Positions 1 through 8,949 of a stretch of 44,245 nucleotides of DNA are shown here, piece by piece. The position numbers and the translations under genes are program-made. Positions within the stretch are counted from its first letter, which is position 1. Every line of letters starts with the position of its first letter. Source of the DNA: an uncultured Burkholderiales bacterium (GTDB lineage Bacteria > Pseudomonadota > Gammaproteobacteria > Burkholderiales > Burkholderiaceae). The notes below the pieces were generated by a model. It saw nothing but the letters and a program-made list of their open reading frames with translations, did no database searches and was not told where the DNA came from. Where the stretch lies: the NCBI GenBank assembly GCA_946480465.1, contig CAMLJY010000053.1:1-44245 (forward strand). Direction: 5' to 3'.

Positions 1-56
1 CGGAGCACGGAGCACGGAGCACGGAGCACGGAGCACGGAGCACGGAGCACGGAGCG
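1..56. repeat. Heptanucleotide tandem repeat, about 8 copies
   Basis: Seven exact copies of CGGAGCA are followed by one copy ending in G. The array begins at the first base of the window, so it probably extends further left. It lies just downstream of the stop codon of the minus-strand HAD phosphatase gene. A period of 7 keeps no reading frame, so the array is most likely non-coding and may vary in copy number between strains. Confidence 0.9.
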
Positions 57-94
57 CCGGGCGCCCGGCACCGCGCCGACGGGGCGGCGAGGCG

Positions 95-1225
95 TCAAGC
101 CCGGCCGCGCGCGGACAGCACGGCCCTTGCCACCTCGGCAAATCCCTCCCCGCGTTCCCCGGTGCAGACGAACCGGGGAAACACCGTCAGCTGCGGCAGG
201 AAGCGCTCGATGTTCGCCACCCCCACCGAGAGCGGGATGCGCTCGAACATCAGCTGGTCGTTGGTCGAGTCGCCGACGAAGAGCCAGTCGGCCGGCTCGA
301 AGGCCACGCCCAAGGCCTGCTCCACCGCCCAGCGCGCCGCCGTCCACTTGCTGTGCTGGCCCAGCCAGCCATTGACGTGGATCGAGCTCACGGTGGCGGT
401 CAGGCCATGCCGCTGCATCACGGCGACGACCTGCGCGATCTGCGCGGCGTCGAGCCGGTGGTGTTCGCTGTGGTCGATGGCGATGTCGGTGAGGCGGCCG
501 GCGCTGTCGGTCGCCAGGCGGGCGGCGGGGACCTCCGCCAGCACCGCGGCGGCGCAAGCCTGCAAGCGGCGGGCGTGCAGGTCGCGCGTGGCGGCGTCGG
601 TCGAGAAGTCGACCCGCAGGCCGCCGGACGCCCGGTCGCGCCGCAGCATCACACCGCCGTTCTCCGCGACGATCGCGGCCACCGGCCAGGCCAGCGCGAA
701 GGGCTCGCTCCAGCCGGCCGGCCGCCCGGTGATCGTGATCACCGGCACCCCGGCGCGGTCCAGGGCCTGCAGGGCCGCGAGCGCGGCGGGCTCGATCGCA
801 CCGTCGCGGGTCAGCGTGTCGTCGATGTCCGTCAGCAAGCCACGCACGCGGCTCAGCTGCGCGGCCGGCAAGGCCGACAGCGGCCGCAGGCGCGGGCCGC
901 TTTCCGGCGGGGCGGGTGCCGGCGCTGTACCCGGCTGTCGATCCGGCCGACCGTGGAACCGGGAAGCTGACTCGGGATCGGGCCCGCGATCGGGCCGCGG
1001 ACCGGAGTGGGGATCGAGCGGGGCATCGGGCAGAGCGACGCGCTGAGCCTCGGGGCGGGCATCAGGCCGGCCGTCTGGCCGCGTGCCAGGCCGGGCGCCA
1101 GTTCTGGCGTCAGTCCGGGAGCCGGTTCGGGCCTCAGGCTGGGCGTCAGGCTGGGCGTCAGGCTGGGCGTCAGGCTGGGCGTCGGTCTGGGCGTTGGGCG
1201 GCGGCATGGCGTCCGGGGGCGTCAT
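95..1225 (-). CDS. HAD-IIB family phosphatase with an N-terminal Pro/Asp/Ala/Gln repeat
   Basis: About 376 residues. The C-terminal ~260 residues form a HAD-superfamily phosphohydrolase. The nucleophile motif is LLTDIDDTLT, followed by the motif II Thr in VITITGRPAG. A C2-type cap region carries the conserved VAENGG, and the acidic motif is FVGDSTNDQLMF. Sucrose-phosphate and mannosyl-3-phosphoglycerate phosphatases share this layout, but the substrate cannot be named. The first ~130 residues are low complexity: (DAQP)n, then Arg/Pro/Asp/Gly-rich sequence encoded by a 12-bp tandem repeat. The ATG at 1225 is preferred because GGGAG lies 9 bases upstream and an upstream start would run into the divergent gene's leader. 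An ATG at 1261 is the alternative. There is no signal peptide from the chosen start, so the product is probably cytoplasmic. Confidence 0.8.
   Translation of the reverse strand: MTPPDAMPPPNAQTDAQPDAQPDAQPDAQPEARTGSRTDARTGARPGTRPDGRPDARPEAQRVALPDAPLDPHSGPRPDRGPDPESASRFHGRPDRQPGTAPAPAPPESGPRLRPLSALPAAQLSRVRGLLTDIDDTLTRDGAIEPAALAALQALDRAGVPVITITGRPAGWSEPFALAWPVAAIVAENGGVMLRRDRASGGLRVDFSTDAATRDLHARRLQACAAAVLAEVPAARLATDSAGRLTDIAIDHSEHHRLDAAQIAQVVAVMQRHGLTATVSSIHVNGWLGQHSKWTAARWAVEQALGVAFEPADWLFVGDSTNDQLMFERIPLSVGVANIERFLPQLTVFPRFVCTGERGEGFAEVARAVLSARGRA
1129..1200. repeat. 12-bp tandem repeat inside the HAD phosphatase gene
   Basis: Six consecutive 12-base units of the form GGGCGTCAGGCT. The three central copies (1141-1176) are identical and the flanking ones are degenerate. 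On the minus strand they encode repeated Asp-Ala-Gln-Pro. More decayed 12-base-like units continue toward about 1010, where the protein is Arg/Pro/Thr/Asp-rich. The unit is a multiple of three, so gain or loss of copies keeps the frame. Confidence 0.9.
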
Positions 1226-1275
1226 CGGGGCAGTCTCCCACGTGGGCGATTGCCGCGGCATCCGCCCCAGCCCGC

Positions 1276-1335
1276 ACACCAATAACACCACTATCGATAA
1301 AAATGATAGATTCCACCAACGAACACAAACGTTGC
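1276..1335. promoter_or_regulatory. AT-rich divergent promoter/operator island with CTATC-N9-GATAG dyad
   Basis: This short AT-rich island stands out in otherwise very GC-rich DNA, between the divergent starts at 1225 (minus) and 1352 (plus). It contains an ATCGAT palindrome and a perfect 5-bp inverted repeat, CTATC (1291-1295) and GATAG (1305-1309), separated by 9 bases. It probably holds the promoters of both genes and perhaps a regulator site. No convincing -35/-10 pair can be fixed. Confidence 0.4.
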
Positions 1336-1351
1336 TCGTGAGGTTGCCGAG

Positions 1352-1567
1352 ATGAACGTTCCCCCCATCACCGACGGCTGCTGGGCCCGCCTGGCGCAAA
1401 GCGGAGACCAGGTGCTGCACACCGGGCACCTGCCGACACAGCTGCTGCTGCAGCGGGTGCTCTCGAGCCGCGACAACACCACGGTCAAGGCCGCCCAGCT
1501 CTTCGCCTACTTCGCCCGCTGGTCCGACACGCTGGGCCCCGAGCTGGCCCAGATCCGCGAGATCTGA
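1352..1567 (+). CDS. Small conserved-looking protein of unknown function (71 aa)
   Basis: It encodes 71 residues starting MNVPPITDGCWARLAQ, with GAGG about 11 bases before the ATG. It looks like a soluble, mostly helical protein with no signal peptide, membrane segment or metal motif. Calling it real rests on the good start, the non-repetitive balanced composition and its position on the far side of an AT-rich divergent promoter. It ends about 50 bases before the ahcY promoter and is probably a single-gene unit. I do not recognise the family. Confidence 0.6.
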   Translation: MNVPPITDGCWARLAQSGDQVLHTGHLPTQLLLQRVLSSRDNTTVKAAQLFAYFARWSDTLGPELAQIREI

Positions 1568-1603
1568 CACGCGCCACCGCGCCGCCCAGGGTGGCGCCGT
1601 GCG

Positions 1604-1609
1604 TAGAAT
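1604..1609 (+). promoter_or_regulatory. Candidate -10 box of the ahcY operon promoter
   Basis: TAGAAT would start transcription about 7 bases later, a few bases before the first conserved base of the SAH riboswitch. No good -35 is visible at 16-18 bases upstream. The call therefore rests on the -10 match and its position relative to the aptamer. Confidence 0.4.
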
Positions 1610-1619
1610 CCGCGCTTCG

Positions 1620-1728
1620 TTTCGAGGAGCGTTGCAAGGCCGCCCGACCTTGACTGCAGCAGGAGTTGCCTGCGCAGCAGCACGGGGCCCCAGGCTCGAA
1701 ACGGTTCACGTGCAACGGCGCTCACCCG
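1620..1728 (+). promoter_or_regulatory. S-adenosylhomocysteine (SAH) riboswitch upstream of ahcY
   Basis: All the invariant blocks of the SAH riboswitch class are present in order. They are CGAGGAGCGTTGCAA (1623-1637), CCAGGCTCG (1690-1698) and GCAACGGCGCTCA (1712-1724). P1 forms between CGAG and CTCG. The pseudoknot forms between GAGCG of the first block and CGCTC of the last. The peripheral segment 1638-1689 is longer than in the minimal aptamers I remember and is likely an extended hairpin arm. SAH riboswitches activate ahcY and linked methyl-cycle genes when SAH builds up. The RNA runs on about 80 bases to the ahcY Shine-Dalgarno (1794-1798), with a GCCCGCGGGC palindrome at 1770-1779 that could take part in the switch. 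Confidence 0.93.
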
Positions 1729-1805
1729 CAGGTCGATCGTGGGTGGGTGTTTCTCCCCTTCATGGCCGCGCCCGCGGGCTCCCTTTCAAGTCCAGGAGCT
1801 GAACC

Positions 1806-3239
<1,434 letters not shown>

Positions 3240-3272
3240 TGAGCGGCCACTGAAGCGGCCAGAACGGCCACC

Positions 3273-3716
3273 ATGTACAGCCGCCTGCGCAGCGCGCGGC
3301 CGAGCAATGCGCTCGCGCCGCTGCGCCGCTTCTACGTCGACGGCCTGGGCCTCGCGGTGCTCGCCGCCTGGGACGACCACGAAGGCTTCGACGGCCTCGT
3401 GCTCGGCTTGGCCGGCAGCGATGCGCCGCCGTGGCAGGTCGAGTTCATCGTGCAGCGCGGCCATGCCGCGCCGCCGGTGCCGAGCGACGAGCACCTGCTG
3501 GTGCTCTACGTCGACGACGAGGCGGCACTGCACTCCGCGGTGCAGCGCATGGCGGCCATCGGCGCCGCGCCGGTGGCACCGAACAACCCGTACTGGTCGC
3601 GCTGCGGCGCGCTGTTCCAGGATCCGGACGGCTATGGCGTGGTCATCGCGCTGAAGCCGCCGCTGCAACTGGCGCAGCCGATTCCCGCGCGGCCTCCGAG
3701 GAGTGAGTTGAGATGA
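3273..3716 (+). CDS. VOC (glyoxalase/bleomycin-resistance fold) family protein
   Basis: 147 residues with two beta-alpha-beta-beta-beta halves of the vicinal-oxygen-chelate fold. The first half runs from the start through FYVDGLGLAVLAAW to WQVEFIVQRG. The second runs from HLLVLYVDDEAAL to the classic C-terminal FQDPDGYGVVIAL. YycE-type VOC proteins look similar. The reaction cannot be deduced, though a metal-dependent isomerase or dioxygenase or a small-molecule binder is possible. It lies 33 bases after ahcY, and its stop overlaps the metF start in the form ATGA, so it is co-transcribed and translationally coupled to metF. No strong Shine-Dalgarno precedes the ATG. Confidence 0.85.
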   Translation: MYSRLRSARPSNALAPLRRFYVDGLGLAVLAAWDDHEGFDGLVLGLAGSDAPPWQVEFIVQRGHAAPPVPSDEHLLVLYVDDEAALHSAVQRMAAIGAAPVAPNNPYWSRCGALFQDPDGYGVVIALKPPLQLAQPIPARPPRSELR

Positions 3717-4552
3717 CATCCGCAGCCACGCTGCCACTCAGCATCGAGTTCTTTCCCCCGAACACCCCGGTCGGCAGCGAAAAGCTGAAGACGGTGGTGA
3801 AGGAGCTCTCGGTGCTGAAGCCCGAGTTCTTCAGCGTCACCTACGGCGCCGGCGGCTCCACGCGCGAGAAGACGCTGTCCACCGTGCGCGACATCGCGTC
3901 CGCCGGCCACGAGGCCGCGCCGCACCTGTCCTGCGTGGGCTCCACGCGCGAGGGCATCGCCGAGATCCTCGCCACCTACCGCGCGCAAGGCATCCGCCGC
4001 CTGGTGGCGCTGCGCGGCGACCTGCCCAGCGGCACTGCGGTGGCGGGTGAGTTCCGCTATGCCGCGGAGCTGATCCGCTTCATCCGCGAGACGCAGGGCA
4101 AGGACTGGACGATCGAGGTCGCCGCCTACCCCGAGTACCACCCGGAGCAACGCTACGCCCGGCGCGACCTGCAGCACTTCGCCGACAAGGTCGCCGCCGG
4201 CGCCGATTCGGCGATCACCCAGTTCTTCTTCAACCCGGACGCCTACTTCCACTTCGTCGACGAGGTGCGCAAGCTCGGGGTCACCGTCCCCATCGTCCCG
4301 GGCATCATGCCGATCCACAACTACGCCAAGGTGGCGCAGTTCGCGGCGCGGGACGGCATCGAGATCCCGCGCTGGGTGGCGCTGAAGATGGAAGGCTTCA
4401 TGGACGACGCCGCGTCGATCCGGGCCTTCGGCATCGAGGTGGTCACCCGGCTGTGCGAACGACTGATCGCCGGCGGCGCGCCCGGCATCCACTTCTACGC
4501 GCTGAACCAGTCGGCGCTGACGCTGGAGATCTGCAAGGCGCTGGGACGCTGA
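3713..4552 (+). CDS. metF: 5,10-methylenetetrahydrofolate reductase
   Basis: 279 residues, the normal length for the bacterial FAD enzyme. It reduces methylene-THF to methyl-THF, the methyl donor for methionine synthesis. Recognisable blocks are SIEFFPPNTPVGSEKL at the N terminus, FFSVTYGAGGSTREKT, the LVALRGDLP folate/FAD segment, VAAYPEYHPE, and GADSAITQFFFNPDAYFHF. GIMPIHNYAKV and the C-terminal PGIHFYALNQSALTLEI complete the set. It overlaps the VOC gene by four bases. Grouping metF with ahcY behind a SAH riboswitch puts homocysteine release and its remethylation supply under one control. Confidence 0.98.
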   Translation: MTSAATLPLSIEFFPPNTPVGSEKLKTVVKELSVLKPEFFSVTYGAGGSTREKTLSTVRDIASAGHEAAPHLSCVGSTREGIAEILATYRAQGIRRLVALRGDLPSGTAVAGEFRYAAELIRFIRETQGKDWTIEVAAYPEYHPEQRYARRDLQHFADKVAAGADSAITQFFFNPDAYFHFVDEVRKLGVTVPIVPGIMPIHNYAKVAQFAARDGIEIPRWVALKMEGFMDDAASIRAFGIEVVTRLCERLIAGGAPGIHFYALNQSALTLEICKALGR

Positions 4553-4568
4553 CCCGCCGCCGAACAAG

Positions 4569-4614
4569 CCATTGGATGACGGCACGGCCGCTGAGCCGCA
4601 CCTCCATCCAATGG
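4569..4614. repeat. Perfect 10-bp inverted repeat after metF
   Basis: CCATTGGATG (4569-4578) and CATCCAATGG (4605-4614) are exact reverse complements, 26 bases apart. The repeat begins 17 bases after the metF stop, has no T-run, and its arms are AT-richer than the surroundings. It may be an operon-end hairpin or a protein-binding dyad. The rest of 4615-4830 shows nothing recognisable. Confidence 0.6.
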
Positions 4615-4846
4615 GGCATGGCGACGTCGAGCGCCAGCCCGCCGGGCAGGACGCCACCGCCGGGGGGCGCTGGACGATGCCCGCCGGACCGCTGGGGCTG
4701 CGGCGGCGACCCAGGCCGTTGCATTCCCTCACACCTTCATGCGGCAGCCGGTGCCGGCGCCGCAACCGAATTCCTCGCTTTTCGCACTCACCGTGTAACC
4801 GCATTTCGCCAGTCGAAACAACGCGGTTCCACAGGAGGACAAGCGA

Positions 4847-5707
4847 GTGGACGAAACGACCCTGGTGAACCTGCGCATCGGCGCACGCCGCTACGGCATC
4901 CGAATCGACGATCTCTACCTGCGGCAGGCCCGGCGCGGCCTCGTCGACCGCGCCAACAACGCGCTGCGTTCCTGGCTGGGGCTGGACGCCTTCGAGCCGC
5001 GCATGGCCCGGCTGTTCTCGCAACTGGTCCGGCCCGGCGACACCGCGCTCGACGTGGGCGCGAACATCGGCTGCACCAGCATCCTGCTGGCGCAGCTGGC
5101 CCGGCAGGTCACCGCCTTCGAGCCCACGCCGAAGAGCTTTGCGCTGTGGCAGGACAACCTGGGGCGCTCGGGCCATGGCAACTGCGTGGGCCTGCCGATC
5201 GCGCTGGGCGCTGAGGACAAGCACACGCTGATCAACTACAACGAGCGCAACCGTTCCGGCGCCTTCGTCGCCGATGCGGTGCAAGGCCCGGGCGACAGCG
5301 CGCCCATTCCCGTGCGGCGGCTCGATGGCCTGTTTCCCAGCCTGGGCCTGCCCCGGGTGGACTTCATCAAGCTCGACGTCGAAGGTTACGAAGGCCGCGT
5401 GATCGAGGGCGGCTGGCAGACCATCCAGGCGCACCGGCCGGTGCTGCAGCTCGAACTGAACGCCTGGTGCCTGAACGCACTGCACCGCATCGCCCTGCCC
5501 GACTTCCTGGACTTCCTGCTCGACCGCTTCCCCATCGTCTACGCGATCGAGCACGATGCCTTCGTGGACCTGCGCGAGCAGGCGGGCCGCTGGTTCGTGA
5601 TGCAGCGCAATGCGATGCAGCAGCGCTTCAAGGAGATGGTGGTGGCCTTCGATCCCGCCCGGCTCGACGCCTTCCACGCCGCCTACCGCCGGCTGGCACC
5701 GCCCTGA
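4847..5707 (+). CDS. FkbM-family SAM-dependent methyltransferase
   Basis: 286 residues starting at GTG, with a full AGGAGG at 4833-4838 that fixes the start. The SAM-binding motif I is ALDVGANIGCTS, about residues 64-75. The acidic motif II follows in TAFEPTPKSF. The FkbM hallmark PRVDFIKLDVEGYEGRVIEG is near residue 170, and VLQLELN precedes a C-terminal helical region. Members of this family methylate hydroxyl or other groups on glycans, polyketides and secondary metabolites. The substrate is not evident because no glycan or biosynthetic genes are adjacent. It sits alone in its transcription direction between metF and the VIT protein, separated from metF by about 290 bases. Confidence 0.88.
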   Translation: MDETTLVNLRIGARRYGIRIDDLYLRQARRGLVDRANNALRSWLGLDAFEPRMARLFSQLVRPGDTALDVGANIGCTSILLAQLARQVTAFEPTPKSFALWQDNLGRSGHGNCVGLPIALGAEDKHTLINYNERNRSGAFVADAVQGPGDSAPIPVRRLDGLFPSLGLPRVDFIKLDVEGYEGRVIEGGWQTIQAHRPVLQLELNAWCLNALHRIALPDFLDFLLDRFPIVYAIEHDAFVDLREQAGRWFVMQRNAMQQRFKEMVVAFDPARLDAFHAAYRRLAPP

Positions 5708-5791
5708 CTCGGGCGGCCGGAAGCGCGCGTCACCAACCCCATTCGATCGCACCGGCCGTGCAAGCGGAATCCCAGCCCTTCGGAGACCGCG

Positions 5792-8700
5792 ATGCACCCG
5801 CCCCCGTTTGACCGCCACCTCCGCCGTGGCCTGCGCGCGCTGCTGTTCGCCGCGCTGGCCGCCGCGGCCAGCACGACCGCGACCGCGCTGGCGCCCCCGC
5901 TGCAGATCGCCGAGCCGGCGCGGCCGGCCATCCTGTCGCCGCAGGCGGGCGCTCCAAGGTTTCACGCGCCGCAGGCCGAATCGCCGATCCAGCTGGCCCG
6001 CCTGCGCCAGCAGCTGTCCATCCACGGCCAGGCCGTGATGACGCGGCTGACGCTGGAGTTCCACAACCCGAACCCGCGCGTGCTGGAAGGCGAACTGCAG
6101 TTCCCGCTGCAAGACGGCCAGGCCATCACCGGCTTTGCGCTGGACATCGATGGCGAGCTGCGGCGCGCGGTGCCGGTGGCCAAGGCCCGCGGCCTGCAGG
6201 TCTTCGAGGAGATCGTGCGCGGCCGCGTCGATCCGGCCCTGCTGGAAGCGGCCGCGAGCAACCAGTACAAGCTGCGCGTCTATCCCCTGCCGCCGCGCGG
6301 CAGCCGCACCGTGCAGCTGGACATCATGCAGTCGCTCGAGCCGGCAGCGGACGGACGGCGGGACCGGCGGCAGCTGCGGCTGCCGGTCGGGTTCGATGGC
6401 CCGGTCGGCAGCGCGGAACTCACGGTCCACCTCGCCGGCGTGCCGGCCGCGGCGCTGAAGGCGGTGCCGCAGGGGCTGCCCGCGGGAGCGCTGCAGGTCG
6501 GCGATGCCGGCGGCGGCGCGGGCGCGCTGGTGCACCTGCCGCCTCGGCCGCTGGAACGGCCGGCCACCGTCCTGCTGACGCTGCCGGCCGATGCCGCGGC
6601 CAGCGCCGCGGCCGCTCACTTCGACGGCCAGGACTTCGTGCATGCCGAGCTGCCGCTGCCGCGCCGCAGCGCGCCACGGCCGGCGCCCCGGCGCCTGGCG
6701 CTGGTGTGGGACGCCTCCGGTTCCGGCGCCCTGCGCCAGCGGGTGGCGGAGTTCGCGCTGCTGGACGCTCTTTTCGCGCGTTGGCCCGACCTGCGCGTGC
6801 GCCTCTACCTGCTGCGCGACCGCCTGGAAGCACCGGTGGACATCGAGGTGCGCGGCGGCCGCTGGACGGCGCTGCGGGAGAGGCTGCAGCGCGAGCCCTT
6901 CGACGGTGCGACACAGCTGGGCGCGCTGCGGCTGCCGGCCGGCGCCGCCGACCTGGCACTGGTGTTCAGCGATGGCCAGTCGACCTTCGGCACGCCGCGG
7001 GCGCCGGGCTTCGGCATGCCCGCCTTCGTGCTGCAGTCCTCGCCCGGCAGCCATGCGGCGGCGCTGCGGCCCGCCGCGCAGGCGCACGGCGGTGCCGTCA
7101 TCGACTTGCAGGCCGCGGGCGTGGCCCAGGCGGTGCAGCGCATCAGCACCCAGGTGCCGCGCCTGGCCGAGCTGCGCAGCGCCGACGGCGGCCAATGGGT
7201 CGTAGCGCCCGCCGGGCCGGACCGGCTCGCGGTGGCCGGCATTGCCGCGGCGCCGCAAGGCCTGCTGGAAGCCCATTTCGTGCTGCCCGGCGGCGGGCGC
7301 CAGGTGCAGCGGGTGCGCTGGACCAGCCCGTCCCGGGCGGACCGCGGTGACGACGCCACCCCGCCGCTGGCCGCACTGCGCTGGGCGATGCTGCAGCTGG
7401 ACATGCTGGCCGCCCGGCCCGACCTGCACCGCCGCGCGATCGAGCAGCTGGGCCAGCGCTTCGGCCTGGCGACCTCGGAGACCTCGCTGATCGTGCTGGA
7501 GACGCTGGCCGACCATCTGCGCCACCGCATCGAGCCGCCGGCCGGCCCGCTGCGCACCGCCTACCACGCGCAGGCGCGGCAGCAGGACCAGCAGCAGCAG
7601 CGCGGCCAGCAGCAGCGGGTGGAACAGCTGGTGCGGCGCTGGCGCGAGCGCGAGACCTGGTGGGCCACCGACTTCCCGAAGGACACGCCGAAACGCGCGG
7701 TCCGCCAGGAGCCGGCCGCACCCCGCGTGGCCGCGATCGGGCAGCTGCGCGAGCGGGCAGGCACCGCGGATGCCGCCGATGCGGCCACGATGGCGCTGCG
7801 CAAGGCCGGCGCGCCGCTGCCAGCGCCCGCACCGGCGCCCGCCGCCGCGCCGGCACCCGCGGCCGCCCCGGTCGCCGCAGCGCGCCCCGCGGCAGCGCAC
7901 GTGGCCATGCCCCTCGCTGCCGAACGGCGCGACGCGGGCCCGGCACCGTCGGCCGAGGCCGAGGCCACCGGCACGGCGGCGATCGCGCTGAAGCCCTGGC
8001 GGGCCGACACGCCCCCGGCGCGGCGCTTGCGCGAAGCCACGGCGGCCGACCGCTACGCCGTCTACCTGGACGAGCGCGGCCGGCAGCTGACGAGCCCGGC
8101 CTTCTTCCTCGATGCCGCCGACCTCTTCTTCGCACAGGACGATCCGGCGCTGGGCCTGCGCGTGCTGTCCAACCTGGCCGAGATAACGCTGGACAACCGC
8201 GCGCTGCTGCGCATCCTGGGCTACCGGCTGCTGCAGGCGCAGCGTGCCGACCTGGCGGTGCCGGTGTTCGAGCAGGTGCTGGCCATCGCCCCGCACGAGC
8301 CGCAGTCCAGCCGCGACCTGGGCCTCGCGCTGGCCGATGCCGGCCGCTGGCAGCCGGCGGTGCAGCAGCTGTGGCAGACCGCGCTGCACCCGGACGCCGG
8401 CAGCGGCCGCTTCGCCGACATCGACCTGAGCGCGCTGGCCGAGATGAACGCGCTGCTGGCCAAGGCCGCCCGCCTGGGGCAGCCGGTGGCCACCGACGGC
8501 ATCGATCCACGCCTGCTGAAGAACCTGCCGCTGGGCCTGCGCGTGGTGCTCGGCTGGGACGCCGACAACACCGACATCGACCTGCACGTGACCGACCCCG
8601 ATGGCCAGGAAGCCTTCTACGGCCAGTCCCGCACCCGCCAGGGCGGCCGCATGTCGGCCGACTTCACCGGCGGCTACGGTCCGGAGGAGTTCGCGCTGCG

Positions 8701-8908
8701 CCTGCCAAAGCCCGGCGTCTACACGGTGCGCGCCCACTTCTTCGGCCACCGCCAGCAGCTGCTGGCGCCCGCCACGTCGCTGATGCTGCGGCTGAGCACC
8801 GGCTTCGGCACCGCCGCGGAACGGGAACAGCGGGTGATGCTGCGCCTGGCCGGTGCCGGCGAGAACGTGCTGGTTGGCGAATTCCGGGTCGATCCGCCGG
8901 CAGATTGA
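5792..8908 (+). CDS. Secreted VIT / vWA-like / TPR-like / DUF2135 protein
   Basis: 1038 residues, with GGAG 9 bases before the ATG and an N-terminal signal peptide (RRGLRALLFAALAAAAS). Residues about 60-180 form a VIT domain, with LTLEFHNPNPRVLEGELQFP and the Val-Phe-Glu-Glu-Ile plus YKLRVYPLPPRGSRT hallmarks. Residues about 295-440 resemble a von Willebrand A domain with a degenerate metal site, Asp-Ala-Ser-Gly-Ser at 307-311. A Gln/Arg-rich coiled stretch and an Ala/Pro linker (about 675-712) lead to helical repeats that look TPR-like (about 780-900). The C terminus (about 915-1015) begins VVLGWDADNTDIDLHVTDP, the signature of DUF2135/YfaP. VIT-vWA proteins are usually periplasmic or surface adhesion/assembly factors. 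No partner protease or sortase is visible here. Confidence 0.85.
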   Translation: MHPPPFDRHLRRGLRALLFAALAAAASTTATALAPPLQIAEPARPAILSPQAGAPRFHAPQAESPIQLARLRQQLSIHGQAVMTRLTLEFHNPNPRVLEGELQFPLQDGQAITGFALDIDGELRRAVPVAKARGLQVFEEIVRGRVDPALLEAAASNQYKLRVYPLPPRGSRTVQLDIMQSLEPAADGRRDRRQLRLPVGFDGPVGSAELTVHLAGVPAAALKAVPQGLPAGALQVGDAGGGAGALVHLPPRPLERPATVLLTLPADAAASAAAAHFDGQDFVHAELPLPRRSAPRPAPRRLALVWDASGSGALRQRVAEFALLDALFARWPDLRVRLYLLRDRLEAPVDIEVRGGRWTALRERLQREPFDGATQLGALRLPAGAADLALVFSDGQSTFGTPRAPGFGMPAFVLQSSPGSHAAALRPAAQAHGGAVIDLQAAGVAQAVQRISTQVPRLAELRSADGGQWVVAPAGPDRLAVAGIAAAPQGLLEAHFVLPGGGRQVQRVRWTSPSRADRGDDATPPLAALRWAMLQLDMLAARPDLHRRAIEQLGQRFGLATSETSLIVLETLADHLRHRIEPPAGPLRTAYHAQARQQDQQQQRGQQQRVEQLVRRWRERETWWATDFPKDTPKRAVRQEPAAPRVAAIGQLRERAGTADAADAATMALRKAGAPLPAPAPAPAAAPAPAAAPVAAARPAAAHVAMPLAAERRDAGPAPSAEAEATGTAAIALKPWRADTPPARRLREATAADRYAVYLDERGRQLTSPAFFLDAADLFFAQDDPALGLRVLSNLAEITLDNRALLRILGYRLLQAQRADLAVPVFEQVLAIAPHEPQSSRDLGLALADAGRWQPAVQQLWQTALHPDAGSGRFADIDLSALAEMNALLAKAARLGQPVATDGIDPRLLKNLPLGLRVVLGWDADNTDIDLHVTDPDGQEAFYGQSRTRQGGRMSADFTGGYGPEEFALRLPKPGVYTVRAHFFGHRQQLLAPATSLMLRLSTGFGTAAEREQRVMLRLAGAGENVLVGEFRVDPPAD

Positions 8909-8944
8909 GGCCGCCCGCCACGCCCACACCTGCCGCGGGCGGCC
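8909..8944. terminator. Candidate bidirectional terminator hairpin between convergent genes
   Basis: GGCCGCCCGC (8909-8918) and GCGGGCGGCC (8935-8944) are perfect 10-bp complements with a 16-base loop. They lie directly after the stop of the VIT protein and before the stop of the convergent gene. A short T-run (GGATTT) follows on the plus strand. Confidence 0.55.
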
Positions 8945-8949
8945 GGATT

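Noticed and set aside
1..56. CRISPR or attachment-site interpretation of the left-edge repeat
   Set aside because: The units are 7 bases with no spacers and no integrase or tRNA nearby; it is a simple tandem repeat.
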